Source of the DNA: Streptomyces sp. NBC_00536
Lineage (GTDB): Bacteria; Actinomycetota; Actinomycetes; Streptomycetales; Streptomycetaceae
Assembly (NCBI RefSeq): GCF_036346295.1
Contig: NZ_CP107819.1
Span: forward strand, 2,728,001 to 2,792,000
Direction of reading: 5' to 3'
Length of the DNA: 64,000 nucleotides
How positions within the stretch are numbered: position 1 is the stretch's first letter; the number at the start of each line of letters is the position of its first letter. A program made the translations under genes and the position numbers. The notes under the pieces are model-generated. The model worked only from the letters and a program-made list of their open reading frames with translations, searched no databases and was not told the DNA's origin. Of the stretch, positions 28,196 to 38,303 are shown piece after piece.

Positions 28196-29716
28196 TCAGC
28201 CCCTCTTGAGCAGCAGGCGGGCCTCGCCCACCGTGATCACGGAACCGGTCACCAGGACCCCGGCCCCTCCGAATTCGGCCTCTTCCTCCGCCAGGGTGAT
28301 GGCCGCCTCCAGCGCGTCGTCCAGCCGGGGCTCGACCTGCACCCGCTCGGCGCCGAAGACCTCCACCGCGATCGCGGCCAGCTCGTCCGCGCCCATCGCC
28401 CGGTGGCTGGTGTTCTCGGTCACCACGACCTCGGCGAAGATCGGCTCGAAGGCCTCCATGACGCCCTTGACGTCCTTGCCCTCGCTCGCGGCGACCACGC
28501 CGATCAGCCTGCTGAAGCCGAAGGACTCGGTGACCGCCTCGGCGGTGGCCAGGGCGCCCGCCGGGTTGTGCGCGGCGTCCAGCACCACCGTGGGGCTGCG
28601 CCGGACGACCTCCATCCGGCCCGGGGAGGACACGGACGCGAAGGCCTTGCGGACGGTGTCCACGTCCAGCGGGCGCGCGTGCTCGGCGCCGATCCCGAAG
28701 AAGGCCTCGACGGCCGCCAGGGCGACGGCCGCGTTGTGGGCCATGTGGGCGCCGTACAGGGGCAGGAAGATGTCCTCGTACTCGCCGCCCAGACCGCGCA
28801 GGGTCAGGTGCTGGCCGCCGACCGCCACCTCGCGGGAGACGACGCCGAACTCCATGCCCTCGCGGGCCACGGTCGCGTCCACCTCGACGGCCTTCTTCAG
28901 CAGCACCTGCGCCGCGTCCACCGGCTGCTGCGCCAGGATCACGGCGGCGCCCTGCTTGATGACCCCGCCCTTCTCCTGCGCGATCTCGCCGGGGGTGGAG
29001 CCGAGCCGGTCCGTGTGGTCCAGGCTGATCGGGGTGATCACCGCGACCGAGCCGTCGATCACGTTGGTGGCGTCCCAGCTGCCGCCCATGCCGACCTCGA
29101 CCACGGCCGCGTCGACCGGGGCGTCCGCGAAGGCCGCGTAGGCCATCCCGGTGAGCACCTCGAAGAAGGACAGCCGGTACTCCTCGGCCGCGTCGACCAT
29201 CTCCACGTACGGCTTGATGTCGTGGTAGGTCTCCACGAACCGCTCGTGGCTGATCGGCAGCCCGTCGAGGCTGATCCGCTCGGTGATCGACTGCACGTGC
29301 GGGCTGGTGTAGCGCCCGGTGCGCAGCTCGAAGGCGACCAGCAGGGCCTCGATCATGCGGGCGGTGCTGGTCTTGCCGTTGGTGCCGGTGACATGGATGG
29401 AGGGGTACGCGCGCTGCGGTGCGCCGAGGACGTCCATCAGCGCGGCGATGCGCGTGACGGACGGCTCCAGCTTGGTCTCGCCCCAGCGGCCGGCCAGCTC
29501 CTGCTCCACCTCGCGCAGGGCCCGCTCCACCTCCGGGTCTTCGGGGCGGGAGGGGGCCTGGTCGCCCTGGGGCGCCCCGCCATGGGCGCGCAGGGTGCGG
29601 CTGCCGGCCTCGATCACCGCCAGGTCGGGGTCGCGGTCGGTCTCTTCGGCCACGATCTCGTCGAACTCGTCGGACCGGTCGTCGCTCTCAGGCCTCTCAG
29701 GCTGCTGCTCACTCAC
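28196..29716 (-). CDS. folC: Folylpolyglutamate / dihydrofolate synthase
   Basis: A 506-residue Mur-ligase-like ATPase that adds glutamate to folates and may also make dihydrofolate. The P-loop IHVTGTNGKTSTARMIEAL, the omega-loop region YTSPHVQSITERI, and VVEVGMGGSWDATNVI with LDHTDRLG are diagnostic. About 75 acidic, low-complexity residues precede the catalytic domain. The GTG at 29716 is the likely start; the longer open frame runs antisense to the neighbouring mreB paralogue. Confidence 0.93.
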   Translation of the reverse strand: MSEQQPERPESDDRSDEFDEIVAEETDRDPDLAVIEAGSRTLRAHGGAPQGDQAPSRPEDPEVERALREVEQELAGRWGETKLEPSVTRIAALMDVLGAPQRAYPSIHVTGTNGKTSTARMIEALLVAFELRTGRYTSPHVQSITERISLDGLPISHERFVETYHDIKPYVEMVDAAEEYRLSFFEVLTGMAYAAFADAPVDAAVVEVGMGGSWDATNVIDGSVAVITPISLDHTDRLGSTPGEIAQEKGGVIKQGAAVILAQQPVDAAQVLLKKAVEVDATVAREGMEFGVVSREVAVGGQHLTLRGLGGEYEDIFLPLYGAHMAHNAAVALAAVEAFFGIGAEHARPLDVDTVRKAFASVSSPGRMEVVRRSPTVVLDAAHNPAGALATAEAVTESFGFSRLIGVVAASEGKDVKGVMEAFEPIFAEVVVTENTSHRAMGADELAAIAVEVFGAERVQVEPRLDDALEAAITLAEEEAEFGGAGVLVTGSVITVGEARLLLKRG

Positions 29717-29833
29717 GGGCCCCAGTCTACGGACGGGGAGCACGAGGACTTTCGGCCCGGGCGTTTCGGGACCTTGGGCGCAAAAAGCGTCCAGATCGTT
29801 ATGCGAGTCTTGCGGCAGGAGATTGGGGAACAA

Positions 29834-30883
29834 ATGCCGCAGGCCAGCAGCAATAAGACGGGGTCCAGCCGCGACATAGGGATAGATCTGGGGACCGCGA
29901 ACACCCTCGTCTACGCACGGGGCCACGGCATCGTGCTCAATGAGCCGTCCGTGGTGGCGGTCCGGGCGGGCACCACGACGGCCGTCGCCGTGGGCACCGA
30001 CGCCAAGGAGACCATCGGCCGCACCCCCGGCTCCATCACCGCGATCCGCCCGCTCAAGGGCGGGGTGATCTGCGACTACGAGGCCGCGGAGGAGATGATC
30101 CGGCACTTCGTGCGCAAGGCCGTGCCGGGCCGCAGGCCGCGCACCCGCATGGTGGTCTGCGTACCGTCCGGGGTCACCCCGGTCGAGCGGCGGGCCATCA
30201 TCCACGCCTCGACCCGGGCGGGGGCCAAGGCCGTGCACCTGATCGAGGAGCCGATGGCGGCGGCGATCGGCGCCGGGCTGCCGGTCGCGGAACCGCGCGG
30301 CTCGATGGTGGTGGACATCGGCGGCGGCACCACCGAGGTCGCCGTGATCTCGCTGGGCGGGATCGTCACCTCGCAGTCGCTGCGGGTCGGCGGGGACCGG
30401 CTCGACGCGGCGATCATCGACTACGTCCGCAAGGAGCACTCGCTGCTCATCGGCGAGCGCACCGCCGAGGACATCAAGTGCGCGATCGGCTCGGCCTGGC
30501 CGGACCCCGGGCAGCCGGAGCTGGAGGAGCGCACCTTCACCGTGCGCGGCCGCGAGAAGGTGGCGGGGATGCCCAAGACCCTGCAACTGACCTCCCAGGA
30601 CGTGCGCTCGGCCCTCGACGAGCCGGTCGAGGCGATCATCGCGGCGGTCCGCACCACCCTGGAGGAGTGCCCGCCGGAACTGTCCGGTGACGTGATGGAG
30701 TACGGGATCGTGCTGACCGGCGGCGGCGCGCTGCTGCCGGGGCTGGACCTGCGCGTCGCCTCGGCGACCGGCATCCCGGTGTTCGTCGCGGACAACCCGC
30801 TGGACTGCGTGGCCCTGGGCTCGGGCAAGTGCGTCGAGGACATGGACACGCTGAACTCGCTGCTGGCCCCGGCGGCGAAGTGA
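29834..30883 (+). CDS. MreB paralogue (Mbl-like bacterial actin)
   Basis: A 349-residue actin homologue with all nucleotide motifs: [50 protein letters not shown] and VVCVPSGVTPVERRAI. It differs from the mreB product by a short insertion (PDPGQPELEERTFTV) and many charge changes. The ATG at 29834 has GGGG 6 bases upstream; an in-frame ATG at 29801 would add 11 residues. It is divergent from folC, with 117 bases between them. In S. coelicolor, as I remember it, no mreB paralogue lies at this site, so this looks like a local insertion. Confidence 0.9.
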   Translation: MPQASSNKTGSSRDIGIDLGTANTLVYARGHGIVLNEPSVVAVRAGTTTAVAVGTDAKETIGRTPGSITAIRPLKGGVICDYEAAEEMIRHFVRKAVPGRRPRTRMVVCVPSGVTPVERRAIIHASTRAGAKAVHLIEEPMAAAIGAGLPVAEPRGSMVVDIGGGTTEVAVISLGGIVTSQSLRVGGDRLDAAIIDYVRKEHSLLIGERTAEDIKCAIGSAWPDPGQPELEERTFTVRGREKVAGMPKTLQLTSQDVRSALDEPVEAIIAAVRTTLEECPPELSGDVMEYGIVLTGGGALLPGLDLRVASATGIPVFVADNPLDCVALGSGKCVEDMDTLNSLLAPAAK

Positions 30884-30926
30884 GCGACCCGGCGGTGGGC
30901 CTCGGGAGGCCCCCGGTGCTCGCTCA
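30881..30926. terminator. Bidirectional terminator overlapping both stop codons
   Basis: TGAGCGA (30881–30887) pairs with TCGCTCA (30920–30926) around an inner stem GGGCCT/AGGCCC (30897–30902 with 30907–30912). The arms contain the stop codons of the convergent mreB paralogue and sensor kinase. Confidence 0.7.
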
Positions 30927-32084
30927 GCCGCGCGGGAGGGTGGCGACGACCGTGTAGGTGTCGTGCGTGCGCGTCGCGGTCAGGGTGCCGCCCAGGCTGC
31001 GGACGCGCTCGGCCATGCTCGCCGTGCCCGAGCCCGCCGAGACGGGGGCGCGCACCGGGCCGCGCACGGGCAGGCCGTTGCTGACCGCGATCCGCAGCTG
31101 CGGGCCGTCGGCCGCGATGGACACCTCGATGGTCTCGCCGCGCGCGTGCTTGGCGGCGTTCGTCAGGCACTCCTGGACCACCCGGTACACGGCGGCCTGG
31201 CGCAGCGGCGAGAGCGCGCGCACGTCCGGGTCCATGACGAGCCGAACGGGCGAGCCCGCCCGGCCGCTCTCGTCGGCGAGCGCGGGCAGCCCGTCCACGC
31301 CCGGGGTGGCGGCCCGCTCGCCGCGCTGCACGATGATCTCGTTGAGCACGAGGTGGGCCCGGCGCGCGGTGTCGGCCAGTTCCTCGAAGTCCTTCGCGTG
31401 GGCCGTGTCGCGCGCCCTCATCGAGAGCACCTCGGAGCGCACCGTCAGCAGGGTCAGCTCCCGCCCGACGAAGTCGTGCACGTCCCGCGCGACCGAGCGG
31501 CGCTCCTGCTCCACGGCCTCGTAGACGGCCGATTCGCCGCGCCGCACGGCCAGCTCGCGCACCAGGTCGTGCCGGTAGGCGGCGATGCCGACGGCGGCGG
31601 CCAGCACCCCGATGGGGATGACCAGGCTGAGGAAGCCGCTCAGGGTGTCGGCCCGTTCCTCGGGCCAGCCCGGCAGGTTGAAGAGGGCGAAGGCGAAGAG
31701 GACGTACCCGGTCGTGGCGAGGATCCCGGCCCGCCGCCCGCGGTAGCGGCCGACGGAGTACAGCGCGAACTGGATGAGGGTGAGTTCGTGCAGCCAGCCG
31801 ATGAAGAGCAGCGCGGTGACGTACGAGAGCCACGGCGCCCGGCGCCGCAGCAGCAGGGTGGCGGCGCCGACGGTGAGGACCACGGCGGCCTGCGGGGCGT
31901 TCAGCGAGTTGTCCTCGGAGGCCAGTCCCGGCAGGTCCAGCGCCATCAGCCCGAGGCAGCCCAGCGCGGTGAGGACGTCGAGCGCGCGCCGCGACCCGGC
32001 CCAGCTCTCGGAGAGCCGGCGGCCGGCGGCCTGGACCCGGTGGAGCGCCGGGGCGACGGGCTTGACGTGCATGCCCTCCATCAT
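30924..32084 (-). CDS. Orphan NarL-type sensor histidine kinase
   Basis: A 386-residue membrane kinase. Five or six N-terminal membrane segments (residues ~35–170) are followed by a HisKA_3 dimerisation domain with the phosphate-accepting His in RSVARDVHDFVGRELTLL. A HATPase domain has the N-box VVQECLTNAAKHARG. The G-box reads GSGTASMAERVRSLGG, where most relatives have GxGLxGM. No response regulator gene is adjacent. Two in-frame ATGs near the start (MMEGM) leave the exact N-terminus open. The signal is unknown. Confidence 0.85.
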   Translation of the reverse strand: MMEGMHVKPVAPALHRVQAAGRRLSESWAGSRRALDVLTALGCLGLMALDLPGLASEDNSLNAPQAAVVLTVGAATLLLRRRAPWLSYVTALLFIGWLHELTLIQFALYSVGRYRGRRAGILATTGYVLFAFALFNLPGWPEERADTLSGFLSLVIPIGVLAAAVGIAAYRHDLVRELAVRRGESAVYEAVEQERRSVARDVHDFVGRELTLLTVRSEVLSMRARDTAHAKDFEELADTARRAHLVLNEIIVQRGERAATPGVDGLPALADESGRAGSPVRLVMDPDVRALSPLRQAAVYRVVQECLTNAAKHARGETIEVSIAADGPQLRIAVSNGLPVRGPVRAPVSAGSGTASMAERVRSLGGTLTATRTHDTYTVVATLPRG

Positions 32085-32234
32085 CCGTGGTCGGCGGAGG
32101 CGATCGGATCAGCCGGACGCCCGGAAAAGGTGATATGCGGCACTCCGTCATGGTCCGGAACGGGCCTGAAGGGAACCGGAGACGGGCCGGACGGCCCTGC
32201 CCCGGCCCGCCCCGGTCTTCGTAACCTCGAAAAG

Positions 32235-32834
32235 ATGACCACCGAGTACTCCCCCGCCGGCGCCCGGCTCCGCGGCCTGCCCCTCCTGCTGCTGATCGGC
32301 GGCGTGCTCGGCACGCTCTCCTCGTGCGTGCTGACCTACGACCGCATCCGCGGCCTGGAGGACCCGCTCTTCAGTCCCGGCTGCAACATCAACACGGTCC
32401 TGAGCTGCGGCGACGTGATGACCACCTGGCAGGGCAATCTGCTGGGCTTCCCCAACATGCTCCTGGGCGTCGCGGGCTTCGCGGCGCTGGCGGGCCTGGG
32501 CCTGGCGCTGGTCGCCGGGGCGGTCTTCCCGCGCTGGCTGTGGCGCGGTGTGTGGGCCGGGGTCGCGGCGGGCTTCGCCTTCACGGTGTGGCTGATCGGC
32601 CAGTGCCTGTTCGTGATCGGCGCGCTGTGTCCGTGGTGCATGGTCGTGTGGGCGGTCATGATCCCGCTCTTCTGGTACGTCACACGGCACCTGTCCCGGC
32701 CGGGGTCCGCGCTGCGGGCCGTGCCCCACTGGCTGGTCCCCGCGTTCCTCTACCTCCTCGTCGTGGCGCTCATCTTTTCCGTATTCGGGCCTTCCGTATT
32801 CGGCTCTTCCGTATTCGGTATTCGAATCCTCTGA
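32235..32834 (+). CDS. VKOR-family thiol oxidoreductase
   Basis: A 199-residue integral membrane protein with four or five helices. Paired cysteines C50/C58 (PGCNINTVLSCGDVM) and the active-site C132-P-W-C135 match the vitamin K epoxide reductase family. In actinobacteria these enzymes reoxidise DsbA-like proteins using menaquinone, making disulfides outside the membrane. The last ~18 residues (SVFGPSVFGSSVFGIRIL) arise from a triple DNA repeat and look like an acquired tail. The ATG at 32235 follows GAAAAG. Confidence 0.9.
   Translation: MTTEYSPAGARLRGLPLLLLIGGVLGTLSSCVLTYDRIRGLEDPLFSPGCNINTVLSCGDVMTTWQGNLLGFPNMLLGVAGFAALAGLGLALVAGAVFPRWLWRGVWAGVAAGFAFTVWLIGQCLFVIGALCPWCMVVWAVMIPLFWYVTRHLSRPGSALRAVPHWLVPAFLYLLVVALIFSVFGPSVFGSSVFGIRIL
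32776..32821 (+). repeat. Three tandem 15-bp repeats at the VKOR 3' end
   Basis: TTCCGTATTCGG occurs three times at 15-base spacing, and a partial TATTCG follows. Each unit encodes (S/P)SVFG. The repeats are much more AT-rich than the gene body. Confidence 0.85.
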
Positions 32835-32920
32835 CGATTTACTGACGGGTTACTTAGGATCGGGTCTCTGCGGCCCTCCGGCCAGGCAGCGAGCCCGACC
32901 ACCCGAGGCCCCGCATTCCG

Positions 32921-35506
32921 ATGAGTCACGCCCCGACCACCCCTGCCGCCGTCCTGCCCCGGCCCGCGGACCGACGCGGCGGATCCGGCCGCGGCGAAGC
33001 ACCTCCGGGCCGCCGCCCGCTCCTCGGCGCCCTCGCCGCCCTCGTCTCGGCCCTCATCGCCATGACCGCCTACGGCGCGGGCCTCGCCGCCTTCGGCAGC
33101 TACCCCTTCGGCCCGTCGCCGCGCGCCGACAACGACCTGCGCCACCAGTACGTGCCCTTCCACACCCACCTGTGGGACCTCCAGCACGCCGCCGTGCCCG
33201 GCGACCTCCTCTACAACTGGCAGAGCGGCTACGGCGTCGGCTTCCTCGGCGACTTCTTCACCTACCTCGCCAACCCGTTCTCCTGGCTCGTCGGCCTCTT
33301 CCCCCGCGACCAGAGCGAATTCCCCGTCTTCCTGGTCAGCCTGTTCAGCATCGGCCTGGCCGCCGCCGTCATGACCGTCTTCCTCGGCAGGCTCCGCCCC
33401 GGCTCGCCGTGGCTGCGCGCCCTGATGTCCGTCGGCTACGCCCTCTGCGGCTGGACCACGGCCGAGGGCGCCATCGTCCCCATGTGGATGTGGGGCCTGG
33501 TCGCCCTCCCGCTGCTCTGCATAGCCGCCGACTGGGCCCTGACCGGCCGCCGCCCGCTCCTCGGCAGCCTCCTCGTCGCACTCTGCTGGTACGCGAACTT
33601 CTACACCGCCGCCATGGCCACCCTGGCGGCCGCGCTCGTCCTGCTGCTGCGGCTGCTGACCTCCACCGCCGACGGGCGCACCCGGCTGCGGGTGCTGGGC
33701 CGGGCCGCCACCATGACCGCCACCGGCATGCTGCTCGCCGCCCCCGCCATCCTGGTGTGCGCCCTCGCCAACGCCCAGGCCCAGCCCACCGACAAATACG
33801 TCGTCAGCGTGGCCACCCCCGCCCGCACCTACCTGGCGATGTTCCTGCCCGGCAGCATCGCGAGCCCCTCGGCGCCCAACGTGTTCACCGGCTCCCTCGT
33901 CCTCCTGCTGGTCCTCGCGCTGCCCTTCCAGTCCCGCGTCCCGGTCCGCGAGCGGGTCGCCTGGAGCGTGCTGATCACCCTCACCGCGCTCTCCTTCGTG
34001 TTCACCCCCACCGCCAAGCTCTGGCAGGGCCTCGCCCTCCCGCACGGCGCCCCCTTCCGCGAATCCTTCGTCCTCAGCGGATTCCTGGCCATGGCCGCCT
34101 GGCTCTGCCTGGCCCGGATGCCCCGCCCCCGGGCCCTGCTCGGCGGAGCCGCGCTGCTCGCCCTGCTCCTCGCGTTCACGTACGACGCCCAGCCCGTCGG
34201 CGGCCACGCGCTGACCGGCAGCCTCGCGGGCGGGGCCGCCGTCACCGCGCTCCTGCTGCTCTACGCGCGCGGGCTGCGCCGCCCGGCCCGCGCCGCCGTG
34301 GCCGGGCTGCTCGCCGTCACCGTCCTCGCGGGGGCCACGTACTGCGTCTACGGACTCACCGACCTCCTCGACCCGGCCAAGCGGGGCCCCGCCCGCGCCC
34401 AGACCATGACCCAGCTCGGCCTCAACACCCGCCAGGCCCTGGGCCCGCGCGACCGGTGGCCCGACGCGCGCACCGACCCCGGGCCGGGGGTCTTCGTCAC
34501 CAACAACGACGCGATGCTGCTCGGCACCCAGGGCGGCTCGTACTACAGCAGCTACATCACCCGGGAGACCGCCGGAGCGCTCGCCGGGCTCGGCCTCGGC
34601 GAGGCCATGGGCGGCCGCCACCTGTGGCCCGTACGGGACCCCGTCCTGCAGGCCCTGCTCGGCATCGGCACCACCCTCGACGTCATCGGCACCGACGGGG
34701 TCCGGGTGCGCGAGACGCCCGCCGTGCCGCTCGTCGCCGTACGGCCGCCGGGCAGCGACCGGGCGTACGGGGCCCCCGCGGACTCGGTGTGGGCCCGGCG
34801 CCAGGCGGCGCTGGGCGCCCGGGTGTACGAGGTCCCCGTCCTCGGCGCCCAGGACCCGCGGCGCGGCCTGCGGCTGAGCCCGGACCCGGCGGACGCGGGC
34901 GCCGCGGGGACGCCGGGCAACACCTTCACCGCCCGGTGCACGCCCGGGGCGCGCGCCTTCCTCTACGCGCCCGCGCTGCGCGCCGACGTCGCGGCCCCCG
35001 GCAGCCCCTCCGAAGGCTTCTACGGCGATCCGCCGCAACGCCTGGCCCCGCTCAAGGAACTGGGCACGGTCCCCGCCGACGGCCGCTTCACCTTCACCGT
35101 CCACACCGGCGAGGACGGCCAGTCGCTCCCGGCCGACGCCCTCGGCTGCCTGGACGTCCCCGCCTTCGAGCAGGCCGTGCGGACCCTGCGGGAGACCGGC
35201 GGCGCCACGGTGACGACCGGCGGCCACACGCTGACCGCCCGCCTCCCCCACGGCTCCACCGGCACCGCCGTGGTCGCCACCACCGCTCCCCCGGGCTGGA
35301 CCTGCTCGGTCGACGGCGGCCCCGCCCGGCCGCCGGTCTCCTACCAGGGGCTGCTCGGCGTACCGCTGGGGAAGGACGGCGCCTCGCGGATCGCGTGCGC
35401 GTACCGGCCGCCGGGCCTGACGGCCGGGCTCGCCGGCACCGGCGCGGGCGCGCTGGCGCTCGTAGGCGTCGGCGTCTTCACCCGGCTGCGGCTGCGCAGG
35501 CGCTGA
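32921..35506 (+). CDS. YfhO-family membrane glycosyltransferase-like protein
   Basis: An 861-residue polytopic protein with a dozen or more membrane segments and a long extracytoplasmic C-terminal part (~540–830). The early loop GPSPRADNDLRHQYVPF carries the acidic residues, and YNWQSGYGVGFLGDFFTYLANPF is the YfhO signature. In Firmicutes YfhO acts with the GtrB-like CsbB to glycosylate lipoteichoic acid outside the cell. A similar pairing with the GtrA/GtrB genes of this window is possible but unproven. The ATG at 32921 has only a weak GAGG far upstream. Confidence 0.85.
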   Translation: MSHAPTTPAAVLPRPADRRGGSGRGEAPPGRRPLLGALAALVSALIAMTAYGAGLAAFGSYPFGPSPRADNDLRHQYVPFHTHLWDLQHAAVPGDLLYNWQSGYGVGFLGDFFTYLANPFSWLVGLFPRDQSEFPVFLVSLFSIGLAAAVMTVFLGRLRPGSPWLRALMSVGYALCGWTTAEGAIVPMWMWGLVALPLLCIAADWALTGRRPLLGSLLVALCWYANFYTAAMATLAAALVLLLRLLTSTADGRTRLRVLGRAATMTATGMLLAAPAILVCALANAQAQPTDKYVVSVATPARTYLAMFLPGSIASPSAPNVFTGSLVLLLVLALPFQSRVPVRERVAWSVLITLTALSFVFTPTAKLWQGLALPHGAPFRESFVLSGFLAMAAWLCLARMPRPRALLGGAALLALLLAFTYDAQPVGGHALTGSLAGGAAVTALLLLYARGLRRPARAAVAGLLAVTVLAGATYCVYGLTDLLDPAKRGPARAQTMTQLGLNTRQALGPRDRWPDARTDPGPGVFVTNNDAMLLGTQGGSYYSSYITRETAGALAGLGLGEAMGGRHLWPVRDPVLQALLGIGTTLDVIGTDGVRVRETPAVPLVAVRPPGSDRAYGAPADSVWARRQAALGARVYEVPVLGAQDPRRGLRLSPDPADAGAAGTPGNTFTARCTPGARAFLYAPALRADVAAPGSPSEGFYGDPPQRLAPLKELGTVPADGRFTFTVHTGEDGQSLPADALGCLDVPAFEQAVRTLRETGGATVTTGGHTLTARLPHGSTGTAVVATTAPPGWTCSVDGGPARPPVSYQGLLGVPLGKDGASRIACAYRPPGLTAGLAGTGAGALALVGVGVFTRLRLRRR

Positions 35507-35534
35507 CCGGGCCGGACCGGACGTGAACACGGGA

Positions 35535-35566
35535 AAGGCCCCACACCGATGACGGTGCGGGGCCTT
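35535..35566. terminator. Bidirectional terminator between yfhO-like gene and valS
   Basis: A 14-bp stem with one mismatch (35535–35548 with 35553–35566) and loop ATGA, between convergent genes. Confidence 0.85.
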
Positions 35567-35585
35567 CGCCGTGTCCTTGGGGCTG

Positions 35586-38213
35586 CTAGGCCGCCGGAAG
35601 GGAGTCCAGCTGGGCCTGGAGCCGGGCGATGTCCGCCTCGGCCTTGGCCAGGCGGCCCTTGATCTTGTCCACGACGTTGTCGGGGGCCTTGGCGATGAAC
35701 GCCTCGTTCCCCAGCTTCGCCTCGGCCTGCTGCTTCTCCTTCTCGGCGGCGGCCAGGTCCTTGGACAGCCGCTTGCGCTCCGCCGGGATGTCGATGGTGC
35801 CCGACAGGTCGAGCGCGACCGTGGCACCGGCGACCGGGAGGGTCGCGGTGGCGCTGAACTCGTCGCCCTCCGGCTGGAGGCGCAGCACCTGGCGGATGGC
35901 GGCCTCGTGGGCGGCCAGCGCCGTGGCGGACAGGTCCAGGCGGGCCGGAACCTTCTGCTTGTCGTCGAGGCCCTGCTCCTTGCGGAACCGGCGGACCTCA
36001 CGGACCAGGCTCTGGACGCCCTCGATCTCGGCCGTGGCGGCCGCGTCGCGGAAGCCACTGTCCTTCGGCCAGTCGGCGATCACGAGGGACTCGCCGCCGG
36101 TCAGCGTGGTCCACAGGGTCTCGGTGACGAACGGGACCACCGGGTGCAGCAGCCGCAGCATGACGTCGAGGACCTCGCCCAGGACCCGGGCGGAGGCCTT
36201 CGCCGGCTCGCCACCCGCGAAGAAGGTCGTCTTCGACAGCTCCACGTACCAGTCGAAGACCTCGTCCCACGCGAAGTGGTAGAGGGCGTCCGACAGCTTC
36301 GAGAACTGGTAGTCCTCGTAGTAGGCGTCGGCCTGCGCGACCGTCTCGTTCAGCCGGGACAGCACCCAGCGGTCGGTGGCGGACAGTTCCTCGACCGGCG
36401 GCAGATCGCCCTCGATCGTGGCGCCGTTCATCATCGCGAAGCGGGTGGCGTTCCAGATCTTGTTGGCGAACTTGCTGGAGGCCTGGACCCAGTCCTCGCC
36501 GATCGGGACGTCGACACCGGGGTTGGCACCGCGCGCCAGCGTGAAGCGGACGGCGTCGGAACCGTACTTGTCCATCCAGTCCAGCGGGTTGACCGCGTTG
36601 CCGAAGGACTTCGACATCTTCTTGCCGCGCTCGTCGCGGACCATGCCGTGCAGGGCGATGGTGCCGAACGGCGGGGTGCCGTCCATCGCGTACAGGCCGA
36701 ACATCATCATCCGGGCGACCCAGAAGAAGAGGATGTCGTAGCCGGTGACCAGCACGGCGTTCGGGTAGAACTTCGCCAGGCTTTCGGTCTGCTGCGGCCA
36801 GCCGAGCGTGGAGAACGGCCACAGGCCGGAGGAGAACCAGGTGTCCAGGACGTCCGTGTCCTGGGTCCAGCCCTCGCCGGACGGCGGCTGCTCGTCGGGG
36901 CCGACGCAGACGATCTCGCCGTTCGGGCCGTACCAGACCGGGATGCGGTGGCCCCACCACAGCTGGCGCGAGATGCACCAGTCGTGCAGGTTGTCGACCC
37001 AGTCGAAGTAGCGCTTCTCCATCTCCTGCGGGTGGATCTTGACCTTGCCGTCGCGGACCGCGTCACCGGCGGCCTTGGCGAGCGGGGCGACCTTGACCCA
37101 CCACTGGAGCGACAGACGGGGCTCGATGGTGGTCTTGCAGCGCGAGCAGTGGCCGACCGAGTGGGTGTACGGGCGCTTCTCCGCGACGATCCGGCCCTCG
37201 GCGCGCAGGGCGCCGACGATGGCGGAACGGGCCTCCAGCCGGTCCAGGCCCTGGAAGGGGCCGTGGACGGTGATGACGGCGTGCTCGTCCATGACGGCGA
37301 GGTTGGGCAGGCCGTGGCGCTGCCCGATCTCGAAGTCGTTCGGGTCGTGCGCCGGGGTCACCTTGACGGCGCCGGTGCCGAACTCGGGGTCGACGTGCTC
37401 GTCCGCGACGACCGGGATGCGGCGGCCGGTGAGCGGCAGCTCGATCTCGGTGCCGACGAGGTGCTTGTAGCGCTCGTCCTCCGGGTGGACGGCGACGGCC
37501 GTGTCACCCAGCATCGTCTCGGCGCGGGTCGTGGCGACGACGATGGAGGCGTCACCTTCCCCGTACCGGATGGAGACGAGTTCGCCGTCGTCGTCCTGGT
37601 ACTCGACCTCGATGTCGGAGATCGCGGTGAGGCAGCGCGGGCACCAGTTGATGATGCGCTCGGCGCGGTAGATCAGTTCGTCGTCGTAGAGCTTCTTGAA
37701 GATGGTCTGGACGGCCTCGGACAGGCCCTCGTCCATCGTGAACCGCTCGCGCGACCAGTCCACACCATCACCCAGCCGGCGCATCTGACCGGAGATCTGA
37801 CCGCCGGACTCGCCCTTCCACTGCCAGACGCGCTCGACGAACGCCTCACGGCCCAGGTCGTGGCGGGACTTGCCCTCCTTGGCCAGCTCGCGCTCGACGA
37901 CGTTCTGGGTCGCGATGCCCGCGTGGTCCATGCCGGGCTGCCACAGGGTCTCGTAGCCCTGCATGCGCTTGCGGCGGGTGAGGGCGTCGATCAGCGTGTG
38001 CTCGAAGGCGTGCCCCAGGTGGAGGCTTCCGGTGACGTTCGGCGGGGGGATGACGATGGCGTACGGAGGCTTCTCGCTCTTCTCGTCCGCCTCGAAGTAC
38101 CCACGCTCTACCCAGCGCTCGTAGAGCTTCCCCTCTACGTCGGCCGGCACGTACGCGGTCGGCAGTTCGGAGTCGGGGCTGCTGGGTGTCTGCGTGTTCT
38201 CGGTCACGGGCAC
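35586..38213 (-). CDS. valS: Valine–tRNA ligase
   Basis: An 875-residue class Ia synthetase that charges tRNA-Val and edits mischarged threonine. It has [12 protein letters not shown] (HIGH motif), the CP1 editing domain (~200–400), [10 protein letters not shown] (KMSKS), an anticodon-binding domain and a C-terminal coiled coil ([16 protein letters not shown]) that contacts the tRNA. GTG starts at 38213 and 38207 are both possible; the latter gives MTENTQT, the form I recall in relatives. Leftward transcription ends at the hairpin at 35,535–35,566. Confidence 0.95.
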   Translation of the reverse strand: MPVTENTQTPSSPDSELPTAYVPADVEGKLYERWVERGYFEADEKSEKPPYAIVIPPPNVTGSLHLGHAFEHTLIDALTRRKRMQGYETLWQPGMDHAGIATQNVVERELAKEGKSRHDLGREAFVERVWQWKGESGGQISGQMRRLGDGVDWSRERFTMDEGLSEAVQTIFKKLYDDELIYRAERIINWCPRCLTAISDIEVEYQDDDGELVSIRYGEGDASIVVATTRAETMLGDTAVAVHPEDERYKHLVGTEIELPLTGRRIPVVADEHVDPEFGTGAVKVTPAHDPNDFEIGQRHGLPNLAVMDEHAVITVHGPFQGLDRLEARSAIVGALRAEGRIVAEKRPYTHSVGHCSRCKTTIEPRLSLQWWVKVAPLAKAAGDAVRDGKVKIHPQEMEKRYFDWVDNLHDWCISRQLWWGHRIPVWYGPNGEIVCVGPDEQPPSGEGWTQDTDVLDTWFSSGLWPFSTLGWPQQTESLAKFYPNAVLVTGYDILFFWVARMMMFGLYAMDGTPPFGTIALHGMVRDERGKKMSKSFGNAVNPLDWMDKYGSDAVRFTLARGANPGVDVPIGEDWVQASSKFANKIWNATRFAMMNGATIEGDLPPVEELSATDRWVLSRLNETVAQADAYYEDYQFSKLSDALYHFAWDEVFDWYVELSKTTFFAGGEPAKASARVLGEVLDVMLRLLHPVVPFVTETLWTTLTGGESLVIADWPKDSGFRDAAATAEIEGVQSLVREVRRFRKEQGLDDKQKVPARLDLSATALAAHEAAIRQVLRLQPEGDEFSATATLPVAGATVALDLSGTIDIPAERKRLSKDLAAAEKEKQQAEAKLGNEAFIAKAPDNVVDKIKGRLAKAEADIARLQAQLDSLPAA

Positions 38214-38303
38214 AGGATACGGGCGGCCTGGGCCCCGTTACGAATCGATACCGCATCCCGGCATCCGTTGACCTGCGCATGGCAGGTCGGCGTCACTGAG
38301 CGG

